Of a DNA stretch of 64,000 nucleotides, positions 9,271-18,907 are shown one piece after another. This DNA is from CAWARU01 sp963784575 (GTDB lineage Bacteria; Pseudomonadota; Gammaproteobacteria; UBA6186; Azoamicaceae): positions 3,658,001 through 3,722,000 of the forward strand of contig CAWARU010000001.1 of the NCBI GenBank assembly GCA_963784575.1, given 5' to 3'. The notes under the pieces were generated by a model that did not search any database, was not told the DNA's origin, and saw only the letters and a list, made by a program, of their open reading frames with translations. Each line of letters opens with the position of its first letter. Within the stretch, counting starts at the first letter, position 1. Made by a program: the position numbers and the translations under genes.

Positions 9271-12200
9271 ATGTTATCGAATTTCAAAAATTTTAAGTTA
9301 TCCAGCATAAGCGAAGGCGGCAAAAAAACTTTTTTCAGTGTGTTAGAGGATTATGAAGAAAAACTGGCTGCGCTGGTAAAAGCGGAGGATTATCCTGGAA
9401 TCTCTAAATTGCACCAGGAATCAAAGAAACAACTTCGGAACGCAATCCCGACAGCAAAAGAAAAAAGCACCTATGTACTAGATTTTTTTCTGTTACGAAA
9501 TGCTATTAAATTTGGGAACTTAGCAATTGTTAAGTATGCCATCGAAAAATGCCGAGTCGATCCAGATTGCGAATCATCAAAAGGATCGGGACGCACAGCG
9601 CTCTATATGGCTTCAGAAGCGGGTAAAGAGGATATTGTCGATTATTTAATTTCTCTCGGGGTTACTGTAAACACCCATTTGAAAGAGAATGGCATGACAC
9701 CCTTAATGGCGGCAGCTTCGGTAGGTGTTGCAAGATCTTTGATAAAAGCCAGGGTAAAACTCGAGATGACTGATGAAGATGGCTATACTGCGCTACATCA
9801 TGCTTGTTATGACGATAAATTAGGTGTTGTGGCGGCTTTGATTGCAGCAGAAGCAAACCTTAATGCGAGAACCTTGAAAGGATATTCCGCTTTTATTACA
9901 GCTGCCAGTAAAGGCAATATCGATATTCTGAAAGCTTTGAAAGAAGCAGGTGCAAATGTTCATGCACATACGGTAAGAGATCCCGGTCAAGGTAATGTAC
10001 CAGTTTTAAACGCAGTAACAGCAGCTGCCATGAATGGACACTGTGCTGCTGTTCGGTATCTTCTGTCGCTTAATGTAGATATTAATTTTCGTTATTCTGC
10101 TTTAGACATTACCCCTTTGAGCTTTGCAATTCATAATAAAAAAGATGATGTGGTGGAGCTCTTGATCGCCGAAAAAGCCAATCTTGAGATCACTGAATCT
10201 ACTGGACACACGGCGCTAGTGAATGCGCTTGCAGTGGGGTCTGCACGGAGCGTGAAGCTATTGCTCGAAGGAGGCGCAAATCCCAATGTTTTGAGCGGCC
10301 ATAACTATACACCGCTCAGATTGGCACTTGAAAAAAAGCCCTTAGAACTAGAGAAAATTGATAGTTTGCTTGCACATGGGGCTAATATTTCAATCACCAC
10401 GCAACAAGGTATAGCGGCTGTTGGCGCCGCTGTTAAATCAGGATCGGGGCAGGCGGTGAAAAAAATCCTAATGAAACAGCTTGAAGCTGCTAAAGGAAAT
10501 TTGGAACAAGAGAATCATATCATTCTGTTTATGCTAGGCATTGTGATTTATATCGGAGAGAGAACAGTATTGAATTTTCTCTTGAGTGAGGAGCGTTATA
10601 AAGCATTAATGATGCGCTGGATAGGATTGGTTTTGGAAGAGCAAATCAGGTGTAATTCTGTGAAGGGCATCAAACTTCTATTGGAGGATAAGCATGTCAT
10701 TTTGCAGGGCACAGATGCCAATATCAATAATGACGACATCGGTGGCATGATGGCAACAACTGAGGTGACTATCAACGGTAAGAATTATGACGTACTGGGA
10801 GTAATCACTCCACTGATGGTTGCAGCCATGAGAGGTAATGTAGAAGTTGTGAAACTGCTTCTCAGTGCAAAAGCTGAAATTGGCACCATTATTGAAGCGG
10901 AGCCAAAAGAGGAATCAGAGCCAAAAGATGAAACAGAACCAAAAGTTGAAGAGCTATCAAAAATTGAAGCAGAACCAAAAGCAAGTACAGAAAATCCAAT
11001 GAGTATCAAATTGACTGCCTTAATTTGTGCGCAATCAAGCGGCAACGAAGAGGTAGTAGTTTTGTTGCTTTCACGCTTGGTTGTGGAGGCTCTGCGAGAG
11101 CAAATCGAAAAAAACATCAAAGGCATGCGTCAATACTTGGATCTCGCTCATCACTTTTCTAAGCTGCTATGTGATCTCAAACCTCGATTCGATGAGGAAT
11201 CCAATTTATGGATAAATCTTAAGGACCTGAAGGATGCTCCAATTCCTCAAAATTTGAGAAAACTCGAAGGTACACTCTGTATTCCTGTCAGTGCGATTGC
11301 AGATGTTGTTCAGAAAATATGGGAAAAAAATCAGCTCAAAGTAATCAAAAATATTTCAAAAGATATCTCAAAGGATAGTTCAAAGGATGTTTCAAGTTAT
11401 AATCCTCTGTTCTGGAGCTTAATTTGCTTTTCAAGTCATTTGAAGCAGAATGAAAACCCCGCAGTGAAAGATAGCGTTGAAAATGATTCCCTTGAAGTTG
11501 AAATGCAATTGCATAAAAAATTGCGATGTTTAGATAAGGATTTGCATACGCTTCAGAACAAGATAGACAATTATTTCTCGAGAATCGAGGATCTTTTTTT
11601 AAGAATAGGATTGTTAATTAAAACTCTTGACAAAAAAAATGAAATGGTTCTTAAAGAAATAGATTCTCTTCAGGAAAAATTTGAAGCCGATCAGAAATTG
11701 TTTGCGGAATATATCAAAATATTTGAAGAATTCTATTTTGAAAGAAATAATAGCGTTCAGGAAATAATTAAGACAAAAGCATTTGAAAAAGCTTTGGCAC
11801 AGATTGGTAATATCAGTCAGAGTGAAGTGTTTATCAGGGTGCGCAGTGGTTTTGATTCTATTGTAGAGCAAGCTTCAAAAATGGAATCTCGACTAGGCGA
11901 TATTCGCCTGCGCTTAGACAGGCAGGTTCATGACCAAAAGAAGACTGAAATCGCAGCAGAGAAGGCAAAAGAGCGCAGCAAAAAACAGCGAAAAGCAGAG
12001 CTTCAGAGTCAAAAACAACAGCAAAAAGAGAGCAAGCAAAGAGCACTTGCGGAAAAAGCCAGTTTGGCTAAAAAAATAGAGGAGCAAAAAGCACACGAAG
12101 AAAGATTGGCTGCAATACGAGAGCAGAAAAAAATAAAGCAAGCGGAATTGGAAAGCGCGCAAAAATCCAAAGAAGCCTTGGGCTTAGGCCTATCTAAAAC

Positions 12201-12516
12201 GCAAGAAAGCGATGACAGGGCCGCAAAGCGAATCATGCAGAGGATATGTCCGATGCCGCTCACATTGAGTGCTAAATGCGGACTGCCTGGATTACTCGAA
12301 AGGCTGGAAGCAGGGGCAGAAGAGCAGCAACAGGAGTTGTGGATCAAAAGTCCTAGCTTAATATTCACAAAGAAACAACCCATCAAGGAAGAGGTCACAC
12401 TGGATAAAACCAGAGCAGATGAAGAATCAATGCCTGATTTAGAGGAGCTTTCGGAGCAATCAAGTGTGTCAGCACGCTTGGCAGGAAGCAGGCCTCTAAA
12501 AATTGTTTTTGAATAA
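9271..12516 (+). CDS. Giant ankyrin-repeat protein with C-terminal coiled coil (paralogue A)
   Basis: A 1081-residue protein. Residues about 70-400 hold roughly ten ankyrin repeats (GRTALYMASEAGKEDIVDYL, GYTALHHACYDD, GHTALVNALAVG), and a shorter ankyrin block lies at about 510-615. A degenerate Glu-Pro-Lys run sits near 545-570. Residues about 740-960 are long charged coiled coil, very Lys/Glu/Gln rich. The last residues are RLAGSRPLKIVFE. No signal peptide or membrane segment is seen. Ankyrin arrays plus coiled coil in intracellular bacteria commonly mark effectors that bind host proteins, but secretion is inferred only. The next gene is a full-length paralogue sharing the same architecture and C-terminal motif, so this is a tandem duplication. 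Confidence 0.9.
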   Translation: MLSNFKNFKLSSISEGGKKTFFSVLEDYEEKLAALVKAEDYPGISKLHQESKKQLRNAIPTAKEKSTYVLDFFLLRNAIKFGNLAIVKYAIEKCRVDPDCESSKGSGRTALYMASEAGKEDIVDYLISLGVTVNTHLKENGMTPLMAAASVGVARSLIKARVKLEMTDEDGYTALHHACYDDKLGVVAALIAAEANLNARTLKGYSAFITAASKGNIDILKALKEAGANVHAHTVRDPGQGNVPVLNAVTAAAMNGHCAAVRYLLSLNVDINFRYSALDITPLSFAIHNKKDDVVELLIAEKANLEITESTGHTALVNALAVGSARSVKLLLEGGANPNVLSGHNYTPLRLALEKKPLELEKIDSLLAHGANISITTQQGIAAVGAAVKSGSGQAVKKILMKQLEAAKGNLEQENHIILFMLGIVIYIGERTVLNFLLSEERYKALMMRWIGLVLEEQIRCNSVKGIKLLLEDKHVILQGTDANINNDDIGGMMATTEVTINGKNYDVLGVITPLMVAAMRGNVEVVKLLLSAKAEIGTIIEAEPKEESEPKDETEPKVEELSKIEAEPKASTENPMSIKLTALICAQSSGNEEVVVLLLSRLVVEALREQIEKNIKGMRQYLDLAHHFSKLLCDLKPRFDEESNLWINLKDLKDAPIPQNLRKLEGTLCIPVSAIADVVQKIWEKNQLKVIKNISKDISKDSSKDVSSYNPLFWSLICFSSHLKQNENPAVKDSVENDSLEVEMQLHKKLRCLDKDLHTLQNKIDNYFSRIEDLFLRIGLLIKTLDKKNEMVLKEIDSLQEKFEADQKLFAEYIKIFEEFYFERNNSVQEIIKTKAFEKALAQIGNISQSEVFIRVRSGFDSIVEQASKMESRLGDIRLRLDRQVHDQKKTEIAAEKAKERSKKQRKAELQSQKQQQKESKQRALAEKASLAKKIEEQKAHEERLAAIREQKKIKQAELESAQKSKEALGLGLSKTQESDDRAAKRIMQRICPMPLTLSAKCGLPGLLERLEAGAEEQQQELWIKSPSLIFTKKQPIKEEVTLDKTRADEESMPDLEELSEQSSVSARLAGSRPLKIVFE

Positions 12517-12601
12517 TTGATTTAATTTTTTGAATAAAAGATTTAAATTTAAATAGATGATATAAATAGAAAATTTGAATAGAATAAATGAAGGTGAAAC
12601 T

Positions 12602-14272
12602 ATGTATTCAAAATCTAAAGTGGTAAATATCTTGCCAGAATTTTTGGGCTTTCCAAGCCAAATGAAAAGGTTTTCGGAAAGACTATTCGAAGTAACTGAT
12701 GCCTTTGAAAAGAATATTATTGAATTGGTAAAAAAGAATGATTGCAATGCAATTTCCCTTGCCTTGGCAAAGGCAAAGCTCGCAGTAAATAAACTTGCAC
12801 AACCTAAAAAAAATCTGAGTATCATTGTGGATGCAATATTGCTTGAGAATGCTGCAAAATATGGCACGCTTAAAGTAATGAAATATGTGGTTGAAAAGCT
12901 TCATATCAATGCAAGTTTAGAGATGTATCGCGGCTCAGGCGGTACGTCCGTTTACCATGCCGCTTCAAAAGGCAACGAGGCTGTCATGGACTATTTGATA
13001 GAAGAATGCGGGGTTGCAGTGAACACTCGGTTTGCCGATGACTGTGGTGCTACGCCATTAATGGTAGCCGCGACTGCGACAATCGCAAGATCTCTCATAA
13101 AAGCTGGGGCAGATATTGAAGCGATTAACAAAATGGGTTATAGGGCAATTCATTATGCTTGTGCATTCGATAGGGTAGGGGTGGTCAAAGAGTTACTGGC
13201 AGCAAAGGCAGATTTCTTAACCAAAAACGCATCCGGAAATACGCCATTCATGTGTGCTGTCAACCAAGGGTGTGTTGAGATCATGAAGATTCTTCAAGGA
13301 GCAGGTGCTGATGTACATGAACCAAATGAACTAGATCCCGAGCATATCATAAGCCCTCTCATGTCTGCTGCAGTAAAAGGCTATTTTCCTGCCGCGGAAT
13401 ATCTGATTTCACTGCATGCAGATGTCAATTTTGGTAATCCTGCTATTTCCTGGACAGCTTTGAATTTTGCCATTCGTGAAAAGTTTGATGATATCCTAGA
13501 TTTGTTGCTTGCTAATAATGCCGACATTCATTCGGAAACGGTTGCGAAGGATACGCCGCTGTTTCGGGCTGTGGAACATGGAACAATTGTCTCGATGAAA
13601 TTATTGCTGGTTGCAGGTGCAAAACTCGATGTATTATCAGATTATGGCGATACGCCCTTGACATTGGCGATTTCAAAAAATCCGCCAAATCTAAATAAAA
13701 TTGCACTCTTACTAGACTATGACCCAGATATTTCTTTTTATACAAAACTAGGACAAACTGCGAATACCCGAGTTATCAAAACAGGCAATGTGGCTATTGT
13801 TAAAATGCTATTAGAGAAACACATATCATTGGCCAAAGGTGATGCAGTTCGAGAAAAGCAAGCGATCTTTGATATGTTATGCATGGCTGTTTACTGTAAT
13901 AAAGAATCTATTTTGAATTATCTTTTAAGTACCGAACGATATAAAAGAATATTCTTTGCTAATATTGAAAAATTATTCGCAGCACAGATAGACTATGAAT
14001 CTATCGACAGCATAAATTTTATGTTGGATCGAAAATATATTGTGTTGAGCGGCAAAGATGCCAGTGCCAAGACCTTTGTTTTTATAAATGAAGTCAACAT
14101 CAATAAAGTTCGATACAATGTGACTCAAAAATTGACACCACTTATGGGTGCTGTCATGAAGGGTAATCTGGGTGTCATTAAAGTTCTGCTTGGGGCAAAG
14201 GCGGACATTACAACTGTGATTGAGGCAGAGGTTGTAGGGAAAGCTGATACAGAGTACTGGATCAAGTACTGA
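12602..14272 (+). CDS. Giant ankyrin protein paralogue B, N-terminal part (frameshifted)
   Basis: About 556 residues from the ATG at 12602, chosen because GAAGG lies 8 nt upstream; an in-frame TTG nine codons earlier has no such support. It contains about ten ankyrin repeats (residues 70-390) and a second short block near 510, colinear with paralogue A. The frame ends in an out-of-place TGA (14270-14272) just where paralogue A has its Glu-Pro-Lys linker. The homologous continuation resumes in another frame and runs to 15767. The rest of both halves is clean, so the shift is recent, a sequencing error or, less likely, programmed. Confidence 0.8.
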   Translation: MYSKSKVVNILPEFLGFPSQMKRFSERLFEVTDAFEKNIIELVKKNDCNAISLALAKAKLAVNKLAQPKKNLSIIVDAILLENAAKYGTLKVMKYVVEKLHINASLEMYRGSGGTSVYHAASKGNEAVMDYLIEECGVAVNTRFADDCGATPLMVAATATIARSLIKAGADIEAINKMGYRAIHYACAFDRVGVVKELLAAKADFLTKNASGNTPFMCAVNQGCVEIMKILQGAGADVHEPNELDPEHIISPLMSAAVKGYFPAAEYLISLHADVNFGNPAISWTALNFAIREKFDDILDLLLANNADIHSETVAKDTPLFRAVEHGTIVSMKLLLVAGAKLDVLSDYGDTPLTLAISKNPPNLNKIALLLDYDPDISFYTKLGQTANTRVIKTGNVAIVKMLLEKHISLAKGDAVREKQAIFDMLCMAVYCNKESILNYLLSTERYKRIFFANIEKLFAAQIDYESIDSINFMLDRKYIVLSGKDASAKTFVFINEVNINKVRYNVTQKLTPLMGAVMKGNLGVIKVLLGAKADITTVIEAEVVGKADTEYWIKY

Positions 14273-14303
14273 AACAAGTGCTGATCCAACCCTTGTTCGT
14301 GAA

Positions 14304-15767
14304 ATGGGTAAACTTACTGCTTTGATTTGTGCTCGAAGCACAGGGAATGTGGAGATTGTTCAACTACTGCTGTCACGCCTGATCCTCGAAAAACTGCGAC
14401 CATTTTTTGATCGGAATCTGAAAGAAATGCAAAAAATCATTGCGGTTGTCAATCATTTCTCTAAAAGATTCAGTGAACCTGAAACACAGTTCGATGAAGT
14501 TTCTAATTTATGGCTAAATGTCAAAAACGTACAAGAATTTACTATTCCAAAATCCTTCAAAGAAAAGTCAGATATTATTTGTATTCCAATAGACACAATA
14601 GTGGAAGTTATTCAAAAAATTTGCTCGAAAAAGCAGGATTCTGCATTCTGGAATTCGATTGATTCGACATTTTGGAATTCCATAACTCTAACGCCTAGTT
14701 TTAGAGCGATTTGCTGTGACGAATCCCTTGACCTTGTAACAGGACTGGAATCAGAGAATTCATCGAATTCCCCTATCGATGCTGGTGAGGAACTCACTCT
14801 CACATTACAAGAAAAATTAAAACACTTAGCACAAATGAAACAGTGCCTGTTAACCAAGTTAGAAAAAGCTGGATCGCGGATCACTGATAAACGAGAAAAA
14901 ATACTAGTTCAATTGAAGGAATTAGATGGCCATGGCTTCGATTTTTCCAGTGACTTAGAGTCTTTAGTAGCAAAGTTTTCCACCTGTTTTGAAACATTCA
15001 AACGAGAAGCAGGAAAATTTGACGCTTTCCTACTTGATATGAATAAGGAACACACACAGTTGATCCAGGAGACAATTCAGGAAAAGAAAGATCATCTTGT
15101 TTTGAAAGGTCGCATATCTGAGCTTGATCAAAATCCCAGCCTTAAAAAAATATTTTCTGAATTTGAATCAAGTCTTACTATTTTATCGCAAATTGAACAA
15201 AAGCTTTCTGATATTTCCTTGCGCTTAGAGAGGCAGATAAAAGAAAAAATGAAAACTGAGAGAACTGAAAAAAAAGAAAAAGAGCGTATAAAAAAAGATA
15301 GAAAAGCAGAAGAAGCATGCATCAAGAAATTAAAGAAAGAAAAGAAGAAGCAAGTACTAGAGGCCGAAACGCTCGAGGCTCGAGCCTTGGAATTGCAAAA
15401 GGCTCATGAAGCAAGGTTGGCCCAGATTAGGGAACAGAAGCGCCTCAAACGAGAAGAGCTTGAACGTGCCATGAAAGAAAAGAATAGTGCCGTAAAAAAA
15501 CATAAAACTAATGAAATCACCTTAAAAGCTCAAAAAGCTGAAGATAAGAATACCGACAGTCAGAAAATTCAGGAAATTCAGAAAATTGAAAAGGAAATCC
15601 CCAAAAAGCAAAAAGAAGAAACAGAAACCGACAAGAGTATAACTATCGTGATGTCAGAAAAACTAAAAACTGCACCCAAACTGGAGGAACTGGTTGAAGA
15701 TCCTGAACTTGCAGAAATTGGGCCGCGTTTAGCTGGGATTAGACCTCTCAAAATTGTGTTTTCCTAA
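14304..15767 (+). CDS. Giant ankyrin protein paralogue B, C-terminal part
   Basis: 487 residues continuing paralogue B after the frameshift. It starts with the same ankyrin segment seen in A (KLTALICARSTGNVEIVQLL), followed by Lys/Glu coiled coil (about residues 160-430) and the ending RLAGIRPLKIVFS, matching A. The frame is open upstream to a TAG at 14235, encoding a Ser/Thr-rich linker, so the shift lies between 14235 and 14272. The ATG at 14304 has no Shine-Dalgarno, so independent translation is unlikely. Restoring the frame would give a protein of about 1055 residues, close to the length of paralogue A. Confidence 0.75.
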   Translation: MGKLTALICARSTGNVEIVQLLLSRLILEKLRPFFDRNLKEMQKIIAVVNHFSKRFSEPETQFDEVSNLWLNVKNVQEFTIPKSFKEKSDIICIPIDTIVEVIQKICSKKQDSAFWNSIDSTFWNSITLTPSFRAICCDESLDLVTGLESENSSNSPIDAGEELTLTLQEKLKHLAQMKQCLLTKLEKAGSRITDKREKILVQLKELDGHGFDFSSDLESLVAKFSTCFETFKREAGKFDAFLLDMNKEHTQLIQETIQEKKDHLVLKGRISELDQNPSLKKIFSEFESSLTILSQIEQKLSDISLRLERQIKEKMKTERTEKKEKERIKKDRKAEEACIKKLKKEKKKQVLEAETLEARALELQKAHEARLAQIREQKRLKREELERAMKEKNSAVKKHKTNEITLKAQKAEDKNTDSQKIQEIQKIEKEIPKKQKEETETDKSITIVMSEKLKTAPKLEELVEDPELAEIGPRLAGIRPLKIVFS

Positions 15768-16051
15768 TGATGTCTAAAGAGAATGTTGGCAATGGCGTAG
15801 AAAGAATCGTATCGTAAAGGTTTTTAAGTTCATTCTCTATATGGCGCTTTGCATTTCGGTGAAGTTTATTATTTATCTCCTCTTTTAGTGTTTGATAATC
15901 ATGCACGGAGTAGTAGATTATTGATGTTTAGCCAAAGATACTATCCAAAGCATCTCTAATTGTTTCCAATTCTACCAAATTCTAGAAAAACTCCTTGATT
16001 TAATCGTTAAGCTTCTTAGCCTTTGACTTCCAAGCTCTAGCATTGCCGTGT
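15768..16051. other. Non-coding stretch after paralogue B
   Basis: AT-rich sequence with no ORF of note between the paralogue B stop and the first palindromic repeat. No terminator hairpin with a T run is seen. Confidence 0.4.
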
Positions 16052-16161
16052 GGGAGGCATCTGCTTTAGGTCCTCAGCGGACGCCGTGAATACATCCCTG
16101 TAGGCTTCTGCGCAGCTTCCCTTCTGCGCAGACCGCTTCGGACCTAAAGCCGATGCCTCCC
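16052..16161. repeat. 110-bp palindromic repeat with 21-bp arms
   Basis: Arms 16052-16072 (gggaggcatctgctttaggtc) and 16141-16161 are inverted copies with one mismatch. The GC-rich interior contains tctgcgcag twice, flanking cttccct. Its base composition is clearly richer in GC than the surroundings, which suggests a dispersed element family rather than local sequence. No ORF inside. Confidence 0.75.
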
Positions 16162-16246
16162 TGCAACCGCCTCAACCAAGTTCTAAGCCATGTCGCATTA
16201 TCTCTATTTCATTTTTGCGTAACTGCTCAGTTAATTACTAAATCTC

Positions 16247-16337
16247 CTGGATTGCCGCAGCGAAGCTCGCGATGGCGCAATGAACTTGCAAGATCTCGAG
16301 TCAGTGCGTCATTGCGAGCGAATGCGAAACAATCCAG
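16247..16337. repeat. 91-bp dispersed palindrome (attgcgagcg / aatccag type)
   Basis: Begins ctggattgccgcagcgaagc and ends gcgaatgcgaaacaatccag, inverted relatives. The cattgcgag...aatccag form matches a palindrome widely dispersed in genomes of intracellular bacteria (recognition from memory). It lies 10 bp beyond the stop codon of the converging coiled-coil gene and may serve as its transcription end. Confidence 0.7.
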
Positions 16338-16347
16338 TTCTGTCTCT

Positions 16348-17376
16348 CTAAGCCGCGATTCGGATTTCTCTCTTCGATTCCTCGGCGGGTGCGACTGAGA
16401 CTGGGCTCGCAAGACCGATTGGGCTTGCAACACCCGCGGGAGTTGCAACGCTCACCAATGCTCCCGGACTCGCAGGAGACATGGGAGATGCTGGACTTGC
16501 AGGTTCGATTGGCGATGTCGGGCTCGCAGGACTTATCGGAGCTGCTGGGCTCACGGGACTCGCGGGATTCACCGGAGTCGCAGGGCTTGCTGCTGCGCCG
16601 CCACCCCCGAGTGCGTCAGTTTTAAATACACGGGTCACGTTTGCATTGACGAGATCGATTAAGCGAAGCCCAGCACTACAGCTGTCACGAAGCAAAGTAA
16701 GGTTTCTTTGAATGCCAGCAGGCCCAGACCCTGATGCTGATGTCGCACCAGATGCTCCGGCAGCCGCTCCGACTGCTACAGTGGCGGGGGCTTCTTCTAC
16801 TGTCATGCTCGCTGCGGTTCTATGGATTTCCTCTAATTTTTCCTTTAGATCCTTTCCTATATCTGCACAGGTTTCAACATTAATCGGCAGCAGTAATTTA
16901 GACAAGCGCTGTTCTAGGCCTCTAAGTTCCGCTTCGCATTCTTCAACAATTTTTGCTATGCTGCTCAAGCGCACTCGGGAAACATCTAAGCATTCAAGGA
17001 TTTTTTTGCAATTTTCCTTGGTGGCATCAAATAGTATTTTGTTGCTGCTATCAACAGTATCGATCACAAATAATAACTTAGTATTTATTTCTTCGCGCTT
17101 TTTAGCAAAAATCTTTTGTAATTTCATCACTTCTTTGCAAAGTGTTTTGAATTTCTTATCCAACTCCTTGAAACCAACATTGAGTGAAGCAAGGTCTCTA
17201 TCCCTGGATTGAAGCGAAATCTTGATGATTTCAGATTCACTCCGAATCACCTTCAATCGAATGCTCCAGTCGTCGTGTTTCACTCCTATCGTTTTAGTCA
17301 TTTTTGGTTTGCTTACCCAATTTTCTGAGAGGGTATATAGTTTTGTTAAATTAGCTTTTTTCTTTCCACTGTTCAC
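16348..17376 (-). CDS. Coiled-coil protein with Ser-Pro-Ala repeat tail
   Basis: 342 residues from a GTG start (AGGAG 8 nt upstream). Residues 1-200 are basic and helical with coiled-coil character (KELDKKFKTLCKEVMKLQK; LEQRLSKLL). An Ala/Gly linker follows (about 200-225), then a short helical segment, GGGG, and a tail (about 262-335) built of near-tandem Ser-Pro-x triplets (SPASPMSPASP). The antisense of this tail encodes Gly-x-x collagen-like triplets, a consequence of the codon pattern. The protein stands between the ankyrin pair and the MFS gene and converges on a palindromic repeat. I recognise no family. A surface or effector role is possible, with no direct evidence. Confidence 0.75.
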   Translation of the reverse strand: MNSGKKKANLTKLYTLSENWVSKPKMTKTIGVKHDDWSIRLKVIRSESEIIKISLQSRDRDLASLNVGFKELDKKFKTLCKEVMKLQKIFAKKREEINTKLLFVIDTVDSSNKILFDATKENCKKILECLDVSRVRLSSIAKIVEECEAELRGLEQRLSKLLLPINVETCADIGKDLKEKLEEIHRTAASMTVEEAPATVAVGAAAGASGATSASGSGPAGIQRNLTLLRDSCSAGLRLIDLVNANVTRVFKTDALGGGGAAASPATPVNPASPVSPAAPISPASPTSPIEPASPASPMSPASPGALVSVATPAGVASPIGLASPVSVAPAEESKREIRIAA

Positions 17377-17544
17377 GGTACTTCTCCTTATACATCAAGG
17401 TACATCAAGTTTGAGTTTTTAAAGTTTGCACTTTAAAGTGAGTGCTTGAAAATTTTTATTTCCAAGCATCACAATTAAAAAACAAATGAAACAGGATGGA
17501 AATTGTGCAGATATCTTAGGTTAAAAGGCGGGGCAAAAATATTA

Positions 17545-18816
17545 TTATTTTGATTTTAAGAAAAAGGTTAAAGTGAAGGCAATCAACAAAGCAATTGGCA
17601 GAAGAGTCAGAGCGAACATGTAATTTTCACCTGAATAAGTGCAAGCGGTATTTGTGGCTTGGTGAATCATCGGGTACAGGACCTCGTCTCCAAGCTTAAA
17701 ATCTAATAAGCTTCCGACCAGTGGCTGAAAGATCACGCCGCCCATCATGATGATAAAATTATTAAACGCAAGTGTTGTTGCAGTCATTTCAGCTTTGTAA
17801 TTTTCTTTTGCAATCACTAAAACCAAGATTTGTGGACTAGAACAAAATCCAAGCAAGAATAGTATAAAATCAATAGAATGATAAGATAAAGTAGGAAGAT
17901 ATAAGATAATGCAGAAAAGAATCAGACACAATATACTTGCAGTTTGCAAAAAGATCTTACGTCTTCCAAGTTTTTCTGATAAGTATCCCATGATGGGAGC
18001 CCCAATTGCCCAGCCTAGAAAAGTCATGGAGATGGCGAAAGAAGCATTGCTGGTTCGCATGCCATGAAGGCTTAACAGGCAAGAATAGCCCCATAATTCA
18101 TTGAACACGCTGGTGGGTAAATAGAGTAAGCAGCCGATGATTGCGTTTATCCATAATTGTGATGATCGCGAAAGAGTAAGGGTGTCCTGCCAAAGCTTGC
18201 GCATAGTAGGTTTTGTGATATTTTTATCCTGCTTCGAATCCGATTTTGAATCCGAACGACTTGGATCATCTTTGATAAAAAACCATAATAATGGTGTGAT
18301 AATGATTCCGATTGTTGATAATGCTTGCAAGGTTATTTGCCAACCGATTTTTACAACCATCCAAGAAATTAGGATATTTCCGAACATCACACCGATGGTG
18401 CCAAGTGAAATTACCAAACCAGTTGCCAATGCAAATTTAGAAGAAGGAAACCATATGCTAGATAATTTTAGCACGCCTATAAAAGCGAAAGCTGAACCAA
18501 ATCCTACCAATAATCTGCCAAATGCCGCAATTCCAAAATCTAAAGAGTTCGCAAACAAAAATGAACCAACGGTGCAACATATCGACGCCAGCGTTAGCAT
18601 ACGTTTTGGACCGAAGCGATCAATCAAAAAACCCACAGGCAGTTGGGTTGGGGCATAGGCATAGTAATAATAGGCCGCCAAATGTCCCATGACTGCAGCT
18701 GAGATGTGAAATGCCGCCATCATCTCATTGAGCATGACATTCGGTGCTATGCGAAGAAGATATTCGTAACAGTAAAAAAAACCAGCTAAGCTGCAGATGA
18801 GGAATGATTGATGCAT
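17545..18816 (-). CDS. MFS transporter
   Basis: 423 residues with about 12 hydrophobic segments and the superfamily loop motif GFLIDRFGPKRML (about residues 62-74). A Lys/Asp/Ser-rich loop occupies the middle (about 190-200), as expected for the central cytoplasmic loop. FYCYEYLLRIAPNVM near the N-terminus is typical of anion/organic-solute MFS members common in Coxiella and Legionella, but the substrate is not predictable. It ends in KSK. No obvious operon partner: the nth gene upstream is separated by about 90 bp on the same strand. Confidence 0.85.
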   Translation of the reverse strand: MHQSFLICSLAGFFYCYEYLLRIAPNVMLNEMMAAFHISAAVMGHLAAYYYYAYAPTQLPVGFLIDRFGPKRMLTLASICCTVGSFLFANSLDFGIAAFGRLLVGFGSAFAFIGVLKLSSIWFPSSKFALATGLVISLGTIGVMFGNILISWMVVKIGWQITLQALSTIGIIITPLLWFFIKDDPSRSDSKSDSKQDKNITKPTMRKLWQDTLTLSRSSQLWINAIIGCLLYLPTSVFNELWGYSCLLSLHGMRTSNASFAISMTFLGWAIGAPIMGYLSEKLGRRKIFLQTASILCLILFCIILYLPTLSYHSIDFILFLLGFCSSPQILVLVIAKENYKAEMTATTLAFNNFIIMMGGVIFQPLVGSLLDFKLGDEVLYPMIHQATNTACTYSGENYMFALTLLPIALLIAFTLTFFLKSK

Positions 18817-18907
18817 ATATTTACTAGTATATAACCTATTTTGTGGTCAGTCCCTATTTTACGTTCAGTCCTTGTTTAACGGTCAATCCCTATTTTTACG
18901 GCTTTCC

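Noticed and set aside
14304..15767. Independent gene for the C-terminal half of ankyrin paralogue B
   Set aside because: No Shine-Dalgarno at 14304, the frame is open upstream, and paralogue A shows the two halves as one protein.
16389..16711. Plus-strand ORFs, one collagen-like (Gly-x-x)
   Set aside because: Short, without ribosome-binding site, and antisense to a long frame with a good start and coherent coiled-coil domain. Kept only as an observation on the DNA repeat.
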